Shown here one piece after another: positions 52,377-61,465 of a stretch of DNA of 64,000 nt. The stretch is from Planctomycetes bacterium syqfu (GTDB lineage: Bacteria; Planctomycetota; Phycisphaerae; Phycisphaerales; Phycisphaeraceae): NCBI GenBank assembly GCA_020974905.1, contig CP087563.1:3410001-3474000 (forward strand), in the 5' to 3' direction. Both the position numbers and the translations under genes were made by a program. The first letter of the stretch is position 1, and each line of letters begins with the position of its first letter. The notes under the pieces were generated by a model. The model saw only the letters and a list, made by a program, of their open reading frames with translations. It did no database searches and was not told the DNA's origin.

Positions 52377-54371
52377 TCAAGGCTTTTTTGTAAACTTCAT
52401 TAAACAGAGACTCAACGGTTCAAGACTTTGAACCGCACCTGCCAGTGAACCATCGGGTGTGTCCACCAGGGTGCACCGAGCCTCTGCGACGGATAATTCA
52501 AAATTGGCAACCTGCTTGTCAGGATTCATCAACACGACAGCTAAAGAGCCATCAGCGGTCGTGTAAGCACGTGCCTGCACGCTGTCGGACTGCAAGGTAA
52601 AACCAATGTCCGACTGATATTTGCCATGGTAAAAGACATCGCGGTGACGCTGGGCAAAGGCCATGAGTTTGGCCATTTCGTTTTTCTCATCCGCCTGAAC
52701 TGCTTCAAGCAGCATCTGCTTTTTCGGCGGTGAGCCAGCGGCATTTGAATAAGCTTCATCCCAATCCAGCGACTGACCACGCGACAAAGCAACATCATCA
52801 AGGTATCGGATTTCAAGTTCCTGACGCAGGCCATGCATCAGCGCGTAATGCGCGACATTACGATCCATTAACGGTTGCGGGATGCGATTGGTAACGACCA
52901 CTTCCGGGAATGTCAGGCGAAGCAAGTCGGGGAAGAGTTCAGCCCCGGTTGAAAAATGCGTCAGACCATAGCCGTAACCAAAGCCGTGAATCATGTGCAG
53001 TTCACGGGCCATCGGTGCGATGAAGGACTCGGTGGCAATGATGAAATCTTCATCAATCGTCTTCATATGTGCAGCAATCTCACGAATCATCTCCACACGG
53101 CCGGTCGCATAACCATCCATGGGGTTGGCATGATTGTGCCCGGGGTGATGACATGCATGCTTGCCATACACACCAATCTGATCATAGAGCAGACCGTCGG
53201 CACCAAGTTCCTGCGCCTGGACTGCAAGGCTGAGCATCTGCTTTCGCCATGTCGGCGAACTGGGACAGGCAGTGGCAAAGATCACCGGCGTTGCATCGGT
53301 GAACTTGTTGATCTGACTGAGATTCACACGACCGTCTGCAATGATGTTGCATGCGTCTTTGCCATGCTCTCGGTAGAACGGTGTTGCCACATCCATGATC
53401 ACACCATTGGCATAAAGGATCACGCGCAGACCGCGATCTTTTGCACGCTTGATCGCTGCCTTGAGTCCATCACGTCCACCGAGTTTCGGACATGGATCGT
53501 AATGCGGATAGAGATGATCATGCCCGCCCACCGTCCAGCCGAAGAGTCCGAGGGTGGTCAGGCCACGCGCGATAGCTATGTCGGCCAGTTCATCAATGCC
53601 GGTGATATAGTCGTAATTCACTGACTCGTTTTGTTGTTTGAGAATCGCCAACAACCAGCCGGAGTTCTCGCGCATCCATGCGGGGATGGATGCAACTTGA
53701 CCAACACTGTCAAACCAGTTGCGATAGAACTGAGCAGCATTGGACCAATGGCCTTCATAGGCTTTGATCACCACGGGGGGCAACGTCACCGTCTTGCCCG
53801 GCGCGACAAATGGGAAACGCGTGAGCGAAACACGCAGGTTCTGAGCTTGCTGATCAGCAGCGATCGCTATGTCCATGCACTGATCCTGCGGGTCATGCAC
53901 GCCCACATAAACACCGCCCTGATCCTCATCGCGGTCCACCATCAGCCAAGGCATGGAACAGCAATACGACGGGTAAGATTCCTTAATCTCCGACATCTGC
54001 GCAAAGTCCGTCACGCGACGGCCTGCACCCTGTGGGAAGAGCAATGCTGCATCTTTGCATGGCAGTTGCATCCCGCCGAGTTTAAAATCATGGACCGTCA
54101 GATCATCACTTTGATTGGTGATCGCAACGCGGACTTCCCATAGATCGGAGTGTTGATCGATCGTGATGACCACGGTCAATGATGCGGGCTGCGCGACCTG
54201 CCATGTGTATGTGCGTTGGTTTTCTTTCTCATCAACACGCAATACATCGGACACATCACATGCCTGTAACACTCCCTTGGATTGGGCCGGATGCTTGGCG
54301 GACGTGAAAGACATTTCCCATGCGTTGGGGAGGTCGAAATGAAATTGATTGTTGAATGACAGTGGTTGCAT
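52377..54371 (-). CDS. Cytosolic putative glycoside hydrolase (DUF6259-like)
   Basis: A 664-residue protein without signal peptide. The N-terminal 240 residues form a beta-sandwich with VYVGVHDPQDQ. The following barrel begins near NSGWLLAILKQQNE and includes GLFGWTVGGHDHLYPHYDPCPKLGG, RVILYANGVIMD and GADGLLYDQIGVYG, in which Asp of YDQ sits like the nucleophile of clan GH-D enzymes. The overall plan agrees with the DUF6259 family of putative glycosidases found in planctomycetes and bacteroidetes; I recall this from memory and have not checked it. No strong Shine-Dalgarno lies before ATG 54371. It is transcribed with the dehydratase downstream (29 bases). Confidence 0.7.
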   Translation of the reverse strand: MQPLSFNNQFHFDLPNAWEMSFTSAKHPAQSKGVLQACDVSDVLRVDEKENQRTYTWQVAQPASLTVVITIDQHSDLWEVRVAITNQSDDLTVHDFKLGGMQLPCKDAALLFPQGAGRRVTDFAQMSEIKESYPSYCCSMPWLMVDRDEDQGGVYVGVHDPQDQCMDIAIAADQQAQNLRVSLTRFPFVAPGKTVTLPPVVIKAYEGHWSNAAQFYRNWFDSVGQVASIPAWMRENSGWLLAILKQQNESVNYDYITGIDELADIAIARGLTTLGLFGWTVGGHDHLYPHYDPCPKLGGRDGLKAAIKRAKDRGLRVILYANGVIMDVATPFYREHGKDACNIIADGRVNLSQINKFTDATPVIFATACPSSPTWRKQMLSLAVQAQELGADGLLYDQIGVYGKHACHHPGHNHANPMDGYATGRVEMIREIAAHMKTIDEDFIIATESFIAPMARELHMIHGFGYGYGLTHFSTGAELFPDLLRLTFPEVVVTNRIPQPLMDRNVAHYALMHGLRQELEIRYLDDVALSRGQSLDWDEAYSNAAGSPPKKQMLLEAVQADEKNEMAKLMAFAQRHRDVFYHGKYQSDIGFTLQSDSVQARAYTTADGSLAVVLMNPDKQVANFELSVAEARCTLVDTPDGSLAGAVQSLEPLSLCLMKFTKKP

Positions 54372-54473
54372 GGTTTGACGTTTTACGGTGTTTGAGATTG
54401 GTTGGTCCCTGGGGTTAAAACCTCAGGGCTTTCGTTCCAGTTTGTAAGTCCATTGAGGTTTGTTGATGAGATA

Positions 54474-55958
54474 TCAAAGCGCTTTGCGGTCGGTGATGAC
54501 CAGGGGGTAATCGGTGAGTGGGATTTGGCAGACGTAGTTACCCCAGACGACGCCGGTTTCGTTTTTGATGTATTCGTTGACGCGATAGACTTTGCCGGTG
54601 AGTAAATCCACGAGCACGGGTTCGTCCAATTCCTTGGTTGCCTTGGGGATGATCAGCAATTCGATTTTCAAGGCGTCATACGTCTTGACCGGGATGTTGG
54701 GCACCCAGAACGTGTAGAGCGGATAGCCCTTGCGTTCAAAAGCTGCGGTCACGGCAGCGGCGTAGTCCATGTTGAACTTTGCCTCAGTGCTTTTATCTTC
54801 ACTGCCGAATTGGCCATTGAAATGGATCGCATGGAACAGGTGATTGAGCTTGGTGTCTTCATCAAAGAGGTTACACACGTTGCGCATCGCGTGGTACGAC
54901 TCCTTGGGTGAGTAGTCCGCGCCGTTGAGCAGGCCCATCATCACCGGCTTAAGCGGCTTGCCAAAGGATTGGTAGTAGGTTGCCTTGTCCAGGTCAGCCG
55001 TGTGGAAGTAACTGGACATCTCAATATCGTTACGCTGATCCATGACCAATCGACGGATGGCCCACTTGGCTTGCGTGGTCTCGGTGATGTCAGCAGTGTT
55101 CTCACAGAGGAAATCGTGATGGCCACCATGGATGGAAGGCGTGCCGGTTTCGCCCTGCCAGATGCGAAGTGTTGGCTTGTACTTGTTACACATCTGACGC
55201 AGGGTTTTGTCTTCGACATCCGATGAAAGCTCGGGCGTATCGCGATAGGGGTGATACGTAAGAATGTCGATATGCTCTGCCATCCCTGCTGCAAAAGCTG
55301 CTTCGAGAAACGCGGTCGCATAGCCACCTGCAGCGACACATCCGCCGATCATCGTTGCCCCCGGAAGTACCTTGCGGACGGATGCTGATGTCATGGCTAC
55401 GAACTTGGCATAGTCCTCGGGGTTCACGCCCTTGGGCATCCAGAAGTTTTCGATGTTCGGCTCGTTCCAGACTTCGTAATAGGTCACACGGTCTTTGAAA
55501 TGCTCGACCACGGCCTGCACATAACGATCCCACGCAGCGATCACCTCATCACCGTAATACATCGGCACGTAGCCGACCGCCGACGGGTATGCCGGATCAT
55601 CCATGTAAAGCTTGTTACCAAAACAAAGACTCATCCAAGGCGTGACACCGACAGCAAGCAATCCGTCGACAATCGCATCAAGCCATGCAAAATCGTAGAC
55701 GCCTTTTTGGGTTTCACACTTGCTCCAACCCGATTGAATGCGTGCCCACTTTGCACCGAGTTTGGCCAGGTGCGGGTAGCAGGGCTCGGGATAGAACATG
55801 CCACGATCCAACGTCTCAAAACCGACGCCGAACTTGGTGGACGTCATGTCTTTGGTGTCACGATGCTGGATCTGGCCGATCTCGGTGATGCCGAATTTTG
55901 CAGGATCAAAGTAATGCTCATTGCGTTGGGTGTCGGTGGACATCGGTTGGGCTTTCAT
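54474..55958 (-). CDS. Cytosolic clan GH-A glycoside hydrolase (GH39-like)
   Basis: A 494-residue hydrolase without signal peptide. The barrel shows FGVGFETLDRGMF, WARIQSGWSKCETQKGVYDFAWLD (strand 2), acid/base Glu166 in YEVWNEPNIENFW and nucleophile Glu270 in IWQGETGTPS; this is typical of GH39/GH5-type clan A enzymes. A small C-terminal beta domain follows (TYDALKIELLIIPKATKELDEPVLVDLLTGKVYRV). The start at 55958 or the next Met (55943) cannot be decided, as no Shine-Dalgarno is clear. It lies between the SDR and the DUF6259-like gene, so it likely cleaves small imported glycosides whose products feed the SDR and the dehydratase. Confidence 0.82.
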   Translation of the reverse strand: MKAQPMSTDTQRNEHYFDPAKFGITEIGQIQHRDTKDMTSTKFGVGFETLDRGMFYPEPCYPHLAKLGAKWARIQSGWSKCETQKGVYDFAWLDAIVDGLLAVGVTPWMSLCFGNKLYMDDPAYPSAVGYVPMYYGDEVIAAWDRYVQAVVEHFKDRVTYYEVWNEPNIENFWMPKGVNPEDYAKFVAMTSASVRKVLPGATMIGGCVAAGGYATAFLEAAFAAGMAEHIDILTYHPYRDTPELSSDVEDKTLRQMCNKYKPTLRIWQGETGTPSIHGGHHDFLCENTADITETTQAKWAIRRLVMDQRNDIEMSSYFHTADLDKATYYQSFGKPLKPVMMGLLNGADYSPKESYHAMRNVCNLFDEDTKLNHLFHAIHFNGQFGSEDKSTEAKFNMDYAAAVTAAFERKGYPLYTFWVPNIPVKTYDALKIELLIIPKATKELDEPVLVDLLTGKVYRVNEYIKNETGVVWGNYVCQIPLTDYPLVITDRKAL

Positions 55959-56022
55959 CTGGTAAAAATGATTTTAAGCTATGAATCAAGGGGTAAACGC
56001 TCGAAAAAAAAACTTCCGGGGG

Positions 56023-56790
56023 TTAGACTTCACAATCAAGTGGGAGCAATTGGGCGGAGGCGCCGGCATCGACGGTGAGAATCGTGCCGGTGATGGCGCG
56101 GGCTTGTGGAGACGCCATGTAAAACACGGCGTCGGCAATATCCTGCGTGGTGGCCTCCTCAGCCAATGGCAAATTATCCCGACGGCGCCTGATATGCTCC
56201 GCAGGCAACGTCTCCCAGCGGTTGGTGTTGATGTAACCCGGACTCACGACATTCACACGGATTTTCTCAGGCCCAAGTTCCAACGCCATCGCACGCGTTA
56301 ACGCCTCCACACCACCCTTGGCAGCGATGTAGTCACAGCGACCGCGAATCGCGCGCTGCGCGGTATTGGACCCAACGTTGACAATCGCCCCGCCACCACA
56401 CGACATCATGATCTTGGCAGCATGCTGTGAGGCGTAAAACACCGCCCGCAGATTCACTGCCAACACATCTTCAAAGTCCGTCAGTGTCATCTGAGTAAAG
56501 TTCTTGAAACTCCCCAAGTGACAGGCATTGTTCACCAGCACATCCAGCCGATCCGTATGTTTTGCCAACGCTGCGAACATCGCATCAATCTGCGATGTGT
56601 CGGACAAATCGGCAACCAAAGGCAAAACATCACCTTCAATGCCCGCGACCGCCTGCTCGACTTCCTCTTGCCGACGACCGTTGACGAACACCTTAAACCC
56701 CTGTGAAGCAAAGTGTCGGGCGATGGCCAAACCGGTATTGACATTGGCACCGGTGACGAGAACAACAGGTTGCTGCGGACTGTGAGACAT
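56023..56790 (-). CDS. Short-chain dehydrogenase/reductase
   Basis: A 255-residue classical SDR that oxidises or reduces a sugar or sugar acid with NAD(P). Catalytic residues are in place: Ser in NVGSNTAQ, YIAAK, and NNACHLG; the C-terminal TGTILTVDAGASA is standard. The cofactor loop reads VLVTGANVNTGLAIA, so the common TGxxxGxG has Asn in place of the middle Gly. The gene is first in the minus-strand run of locus 2, next to a palindromic operator and divergent from an IclR regulator. A role as sugar (for example galactose or 3,6-anhydro-sugar) dehydrogenase is inferred from its neighbours. Confidence 0.9.
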   Translation of the reverse strand: MSHSPQQPVVLVTGANVNTGLAIARHFASQGFKVFVNGRRQEEVEQAVAGIEGDVLPLVADLSDTSQIDAMFAALAKHTDRLDVLVNNACHLGSFKNFTQMTLTDFEDVLAVNLRAVFYASQHAAKIMMSCGGGAIVNVGSNTAQRAIRGRCDYIAAKGGVEALTRAMALELGPEKIRVNVVSPGYINTNRWETLPAEHIRRRRDNLPLAEEATTQDIADAVFYMASPQARAITGTILTVDAGASAQLLPLDCEV

Positions 56791-56821
56791 TAAAAATTCC
56801 CGAGTATGGCGGGTTGACTTG

Positions 56822-56857
56822 TTTCATATTATGAATTACAATATTGACATTATGAAA
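56822..56857. promoter_or_regulatory. Palindromic operator between the SDR operon and the IclR regulator
   Basis: TTCATATTATGAA (56823-56835) is a perfect 13-base palindrome, and TTTCATA (56822-56828) pairs with TATGAAA (56851-56857) as an outer repeat. It lies in an AT-rich stretch 32 bases upstream of the SDR ATG. IclR regulators bind sites of this kind. Confidence 0.5.
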
Positions 56858-56899
56858 TTTTAGACGGAGCACCATTGGAAGTCAATGGTGATTTACTTC

Positions 56900-57102
56900 A
56901 AGGCATTTTTAACCGCAGAGACGCAGAGTTTCGTAGAGAAAATATTTCATCTGCTGATTTCAGTTAGCCGCATCGCTTGCGATGCGCTTCAGTGTGTAAC
57001 ATGCCAATACAAAGCGCATCGCAAGCGATGCGGCTAAATAACAAATTTTTGAACCTGTCTTGTCTCTGCGTCCTCTGCGTCTCTGTGGTAAAAAATGCCT
57101 TA
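56900..57102. repeat. Composite palindromic element, copy 2 (nested inverted repeats)
   Basis: Outer arms AAGGCATTTTTAACCGCAGA... (56900-56928) and their complement (about 57072-57102) nearly match and resemble the outer arms of the element at 3111-3331. The inner pair is a perfect 26-base inverted repeat (56964-56989 with 57012-57037) of different sequence. It lies between the operator at 56822 and the IclR start, so it separates the regulator from the promoter region; its right end adjoins the IclR Shine-Dalgarno. Confidence 0.85.
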
Positions 57103-57121
57103 AAAAAACAAGGAACACATC

Positions 57122-57850
57122 TTGATCAAAGTCCTGCACAAAGCGTTTGAAATCATTGAATGTATTTCCGAACACGGGCCGGCGATGCTGCCGTCTGCCA
57201 TTGCCAATCGCGTTGGCATTAACCAGGCGACATGCGTGCGCATTCTGCGTGATCTTGTGGACCTGGGTTACATTGAGCAACTGGGCCCGCGACAGGGATA
57301 CATGCTCAGCGTGCAGGGTTGGGCGACCTTCAGCCGCAACCCGCAGATCGAACGTCTGCTTGCTGAGGGTTCACCATTGATCAGTCAGTATGCGGAGCGC
57401 ATCAACCAATGCATGTTCCTGTGCGTGATCCGAAACGGGCGTCGGTACACGGTGTTCTTCCGCAATGGTCATCCAACCTTCAACCTTGTCCCGCAGCGCG
57501 TTGCCTATGACGACTGTCACATCACTGCGACGGGCCAACTGCTCTTGGTCATCGGCCCGGAAGGCGAACGGCAGGCGTACCTGGAGCAATGTCCGCCGGA
57601 CGTGGACCGCAAGGCATTAAGTCGCCTGTTTGTGAAAATTCAGAAACAGGGCTTTGCGGTAATTCATCGCAAGGAAGACTTCCATGCCATCGCTGCGTAT
57701 CCCGTATACATGTTCGGCAAAGCGGTCGCTGCGGTGAGTGTATGCATGGTGGGTGAGAACATGAAAAAGACCGAGGAACAGCGACTGATCCGTGCCTGTG
57801 AAAGCTGCGCTAAAGACTTGTCCGCCCGGCTGGGGGTTCACTTGCCGTAA
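57122..57850 (+). CDS. IclR-family transcriptional regulator
   Basis: A 242-residue regulator. The winged helix is VLHKAFEIIECISEHGPAMLPSAIANRVGINQATCVRILRDLVDLGYIEQLG, and the C-terminal IclR effector domain contains VAYDDCHITATGQLLLV and GKAVAAVSVCMVG. The start is TTG 57122 with AAGGAA upstream. It is divergent from the SDR-glycosidase-dehydratase genes and likely controls them in response to a sugar acid, as is usual for the family. The effector domain has several extra cysteines (QCMFLCVIR, CESCAKD). The insertion of a palindromic element just upstream may have changed its own expression. Confidence 0.92.
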   Translation: MIKVLHKAFEIIECISEHGPAMLPSAIANRVGINQATCVRILRDLVDLGYIEQLGPRQGYMLSVQGWATFSRNPQIERLLAEGSPLISQYAERINQCMFLCVIRNGRRYTVFFRNGHPTFNLVPQRVAYDDCHITATGQLLLVIGPEGERQAYLEQCPPDVDRKALSRLFVKIQKQGFAVIHRKEDFHAIAAYPVYMFGKAVAAVSVCMVGENMKKTEEQRLIRACESCAKDLSARLGVHLP

Positions 57851-57907
57851 AGAATCTCACAGCGGTTATACTGTTGACTGAGTGCATGATTCACACGGAA
57901 GGTCCAT

Positions 57908-59650
57908 ATGCTTCAGTTACTCCCGCATCTGGCAGCAGGCACCGGCGGCGATTGGTCCGGACTCGTTGGCATACTTCTGCTCCTGACCGCAGCGTTGGTC
58001 CTGGGTACCGTCGCTGAACGTCTTAAACAAAATGCCATTCTCGGTTACCTGGTCGCAGGCACGCTCATCGGCCCCAACGTTCTTGGGTTGATTCACTCGC
58101 GTAGTGAAGTGGAAATCATTGCTGAGATCGGCGTCGCCCTGCTGCTGTTTACCGTCGGTCTTGAAATCTCCATCAAGCGACTGCTGCGCATGGGCCCCAT
58201 TGCGCTTCTCGGTGGTTTGTTGCAGGTCACCATCACCATGGCAGCGGTGTTCGGTTTATCGATGGGGATGGGGTTGGACATCAAGGCCGCAGTATGTCTT
58301 GGCGCGATACTTGCCTTATCCAGTACGGCATGCGTGATCCGACTGCTGGCGGACAACTCGGCGATTGATGCGGTCTACGGACGCAACGCGGTGGGCATCC
58401 TGCTCTTTCAGGACATCGCGGTCATGCCTTTGGTGTTGACCGTGACGATTCTCTCGGGCGCGGGGGACGAAGCTGCTGGGGGCAATCCGTTATGGATGCT
58501 GTTGCGGAGTCTGCTTTATGCAGGCTTGATGGTGCTGGGCTTCTGGGTGTTGATGAATTATGTCGTGCCACGTTTATTGAACATCCGACAGTGGGCCAAG
58601 AACCGCGAGTTGCCGGTTCTTATGGCCGTGGTCCTGGCGGTCGGCAGCGCGGTGATCGCACACAAGCTTGGTATCTCCGCTGCGATGGGCGCGTTTATCG
58701 CAGGCATACTGCTCGCCGAGTCTCCCTTTGCCACGCAGGTCCGAGCCGATGTCGGTGCACTACGGACGGTGTTGGTGACGTTGTTCTTTGCCTCCATCGG
58801 TATGCTCGCCGAACCGGTGTGGGCTGCACAAAACGCGCTATTGGTTCTCGGTGCAGCGACATTCATTTTGATTCTCAAACCCGCGATCATCTGGTTTATC
58901 GCCAGGCGGTTTGGCTTTACGCATGGCCAGAGTCTTGCCACCGGTTTGTGTCTGGCCCAGGTGGGTGAGTTCTCATTCGTGCTTGCTGAAGTGGCACGTG
59001 GGACCGCCATCAGTGAAGATATTTTCCGACTGGTGGTTGCTTCGACCATTGTCACGCTCTTTGCAACGCCCTTCCTGGTTCGCTATGCACCGACCTTGGG
59101 CAATCGTCTTCAAGCATGGATGGATCAGAGGAAACGCAAATGCAAATCACCGGACAGTGATGCGACGGATCAAGCACAGGAAGGTGACAGCGACAGCCAG
59201 GACATGCCCGAATCCAAGGCACCGGTTGCCAACAAGATTCTGATCATTGGTTTTGGTCCTGCTGGTCAATGCGTTGCGGAAACGCTCATTGGCAAACACC
59301 GTGAGAAAATTCTGATTCTCGATCAGAACCAGCGGAACGCTGCCAGCGCCAGTCGCATGGGCTTGGCCGTACAGGTCGGCAGCGGCGCATCGCCGGAAAC
59401 ACTGGAGCATGCACACATCGAACTTGCCAACGTGGTGGTGATCACCATCCCTGATCCGCACACGGTGCGTCAGATCATCCATGCCTGCCGGTCACTGAAT
59501 CCCAACGCCAAACTCATCGTGCGCAGTCGGTATCACGTGTATCGCTGGGAACTGATGCTCACCGGCGCAACGGAAGTGATCGACGAAGAAGAACAGGTCG
59601 GACACCGTTTGGCAGTGGCTGCACGAAGACAGCTTGAGCCGGATGAGTAA
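57908..59650 (+). CDS. CPA2-type cation:proton antiporter with RCK domain (KefB/YbaL-like)
   Basis: A 580-residue inner-membrane antiporter. About twelve spans fill residues 1-395 (LVGILLLLTAALVLGTVAERL, LLFTVGLEISIKRL, GILLFQDIAVMPLVL). The FQDIAVMP segment carries the conserved Gln-Asp of the transport site. A charged linker (KRKCKSPDSDATDQAQEGDSDSQ) leads to a TrkA-N/RCK domain with KILIIGFGPAGQC, which binds NAD(H) or a nucleotide. It exchanges K+ or Na+ for H+ and is gated by the RCK domain. ATG 57908 follows AAGG. It lies 57 bases after the IclR gene, probably functionally separate. Confidence 0.9.
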   Translation: MLQLLPHLAAGTGGDWSGLVGILLLLTAALVLGTVAERLKQNAILGYLVAGTLIGPNVLGLIHSRSEVEIIAEIGVALLLFTVGLEISIKRLLRMGPIALLGGLLQVTITMAAVFGLSMGMGLDIKAAVCLGAILALSSTACVIRLLADNSAIDAVYGRNAVGILLFQDIAVMPLVLTVTILSGAGDEAAGGNPLWMLLRSLLYAGLMVLGFWVLMNYVVPRLLNIRQWAKNRELPVLMAVVLAVGSAVIAHKLGISAAMGAFIAGILLAESPFATQVRADVGALRTVLVTLFFASIGMLAEPVWAAQNALLVLGAATFILILKPAIIWFIARRFGFTHGQSLATGLCLAQVGEFSFVLAEVARGTAISEDIFRLVVASTIVTLFATPFLVRYAPTLGNRLQAWMDQRKRKCKSPDSDATDQAQEGDSDSQDMPESKAPVANKILIIGFGPAGQCVAETLIGKHREKILILDQNQRNAASASRMGLAVQVGSGASPETLEHAHIELANVVVITIPDPHTVRQIIHACRSLNPNAKLIVRSRYHVYRWELMLTGATEVIDEEEQVGHRLAVAARRQLEPDE

Positions 59651-59676
59651 AGCGATTTAAACACAATAACGCTCAT

Positions 59677-59695
59677 TTCGTCATTCCCGCGCAGG
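59677..59695. repeat. Remnant of the CCCGCGCAGGCGGGA-family element
   Basis: TTCGTCATTCCCGCGCAGG (59677-59695) equals the left core arm of the family, then the match stops abruptly. It looks like an end-truncated copy. Confidence 0.6.
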
Positions 59696-59719
59696 AACAT
59701 GATGCACGTCATTTTCAAG

Positions 59720-59797
59720 TTGAGCACCGGATGTTAATCCGGTGCCCGTTGTGTATACGTCAATCCAAGGGGCACCGGGTTAACACCCGGTGCTCAA
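59720..59797. repeat. Double-hairpin inverted repeat
   Basis: TTGAGCACCGGATGTTAATC at 59720 and its partner around 59769-59797 form an inverted repeat. Each arm is itself a palindrome (GCACCGG...CCGGTGC in both), so it can form two hairpins or one long stem. It lies between convergent antiporter and channel genes and may end transcription of both. Confidence 0.75.
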
Positions 59798-59840
59798 TTT
59801 CCCAATACCTGTGTCGAGTAAGTCCGCCCCCTTACACCCA

Positions 59841-61328
59841 TCAACCATCCCGAAACATCACGCGGAACATGCTGCGCATCTTGCGTGTGATCTGTCGGCC
59901 GAGTTCCTGAATGCGTGATGCGTTGGCTTCAGGTGACGATGCAACCGTCGGGTCCGTCAAAGCCAGGCGACGTCGGGCAACCGCTTCACCGAGTGTGTCA
60001 AACAAGCGTGGGCGACTTTCAAAAAGTTGCTGCATGCAGGGTTGATCAATCACGAACACCACGCCATCGGTCATCGCCTTGATCGTTGCACTGCGTGGCT
60101 CGCCTGTGAGCAGTGACATCTCACCGAAAAACTCTCCGGGCTGAAGCTGGGCCACCTTGTGCGGGATGGTGGATTGGGTTTCCGTGAGCAATACTTCAAG
60201 CAGGCCTTCGAGCACGATATACATTTCATGACCGACATCGCCCTGTGTGATGATCTCACTGCCGACTTTAAACGACTCCTGTTTCATGCGACTGGCAAGC
60301 ATCGTCTTCTCATCTTCGGTCAGACAGTCAAAGAGTTCCACACGATCAAGTATCCGACGCCTGCCGGCATCCTTGGTCAGATCAATGTGACGTTCAGGTA
60401 ATGGCTCAAAGTAGAGTTCCTGGCGTGCATAGGTCAGATCAATCCCAGCCTGTTCAAGATGCATGATGCAACTGGAGAGAACGCGGTCGGTGGCAATGGC
60501 TGGTGAGATCGGATCCCACGCATGAATCCAGAAACGAATCTCATACTCGATCCCCACGCCATCGCCCTTGCGAACCAACACCATCGGCTCGGGTTCGGTG
60601 AGCATATTGTCCCTGCCCATCGCCGCCTTGGTGCCAGCGAGCAATATCCGTCGGGCACGTTCAACAGGAATCGCCGTGTCCAACGAGAGATAGGTATGGA
60701 AGCGTGAAGGCTTGGCAGGTGCGTGATAGTTGAGGACCACCGTCGCTGCCAATGCACTGTTGGGAACGACGAGTAACTTGTTCTCTTCGGTGAGCAGGCG
60801 CGTGGTCCGCCAACTCACTTCCTTGACTTGGCCGATCACTTCCTCGCTGCTGTGTCCGACATGGGCTTTGATCCAGTCACCGATGCGATAGGGTTGGTCC
60901 ATATGTACCGCAATGCCGGTGAAGATGTCGAGGATGACATTCTGCAACGCAAAGCCAAGGACCAAGCCGGACAACGAGGAGACGGCGACAATCCCCGTGA
61001 TCGATTTCTGAAACACCAGTGTCACCACCAACAAAATCGCAGTGGCATAAATCACCAACCAACTGATGTCGCGGAGAATGCGTGGCGTGGGACCACCAAA
61101 CCGGCGACGTGCCCAGTGATCCCAGGCAATGAGCGTCACCAGCCGCTGAATGATCGAAGCGATGCATAGCCCGATGCAGGTTGGCAAGGCATACCCAATA
61201 AACGTGGGCATCCAATGCACCCACTGCCCTGCGCGGTTGGACAATTCGGTGACGTTAAGCTGAAGCAGTATCAAAACGGCCAGCAGCAACACTGGCAGCA
61301 ACAGGCTCTTGAGAATCCGTAAAAGCAT
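59841..61328 (-). CDS. MscS-type mechanosensitive channel with cyclic nucleotide-binding domain
   Basis: A 495-residue channel that would release solutes on osmotic downshock. Three N-terminal spans are followed by the MscS pore helix and beta domain (SLSGLVLGFALQNVILDIFTGIAVHMDQPYRIGDWI). The soluble C-terminus carries a Crp/CNB fold (GDVGHEMYIVLEGLLEVLL, PGEFFGEMSLLTGEPRSATIKA) with the phosphate-binding cassette FGEMSLLTGEPRSA. This matches bCNG-type channels, in which cAMP gating has been proposed. The terminal helix ends in MRSMFRVMFRDG. It is a single gene, convergent with the antiporter, both fitting osmotic and ionic adjustment. Confidence 0.92.
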   Translation of the reverse strand: MLLRILKSLLLPVLLLAVLILLQLNVTELSNRAGQWVHWMPTFIGYALPTCIGLCIASIIQRLVTLIAWDHWARRRFGGPTPRILRDISWLVIYATAILLVVTLVFQKSITGIVAVSSLSGLVLGFALQNVILDIFTGIAVHMDQPYRIGDWIKAHVGHSSEEVIGQVKEVSWRTTRLLTEENKLLVVPNSALAATVVLNYHAPAKPSRFHTYLSLDTAIPVERARRILLAGTKAAMGRDNMLTEPEPMVLVRKGDGVGIEYEIRFWIHAWDPISPAIATDRVLSSCIMHLEQAGIDLTYARQELYFEPLPERHIDLTKDAGRRRILDRVELFDCLTEDEKTMLASRMKQESFKVGSEIITQGDVGHEMYIVLEGLLEVLLTETQSTIPHKVAQLQPGEFFGEMSLLTGEPRSATIKAMTDGVVFVIDQPCMQQLFESRPRLFDTLGEAVARRRLALTDPTVASSPEANASRIQELGRQITRKMRSMFRVMFRDG

Positions 61329-61465
61329 TTAGGCGAGATTCCATTTTATTTCATGAGGTTACCGTCCCGGACATCTGACATTATGACATATTTCCATGTC
61401 TTGCAGAAGACTTGCCAGTATCATGGACGAATTGACTCAATATCCTTGATCTCCCACATAAGACC

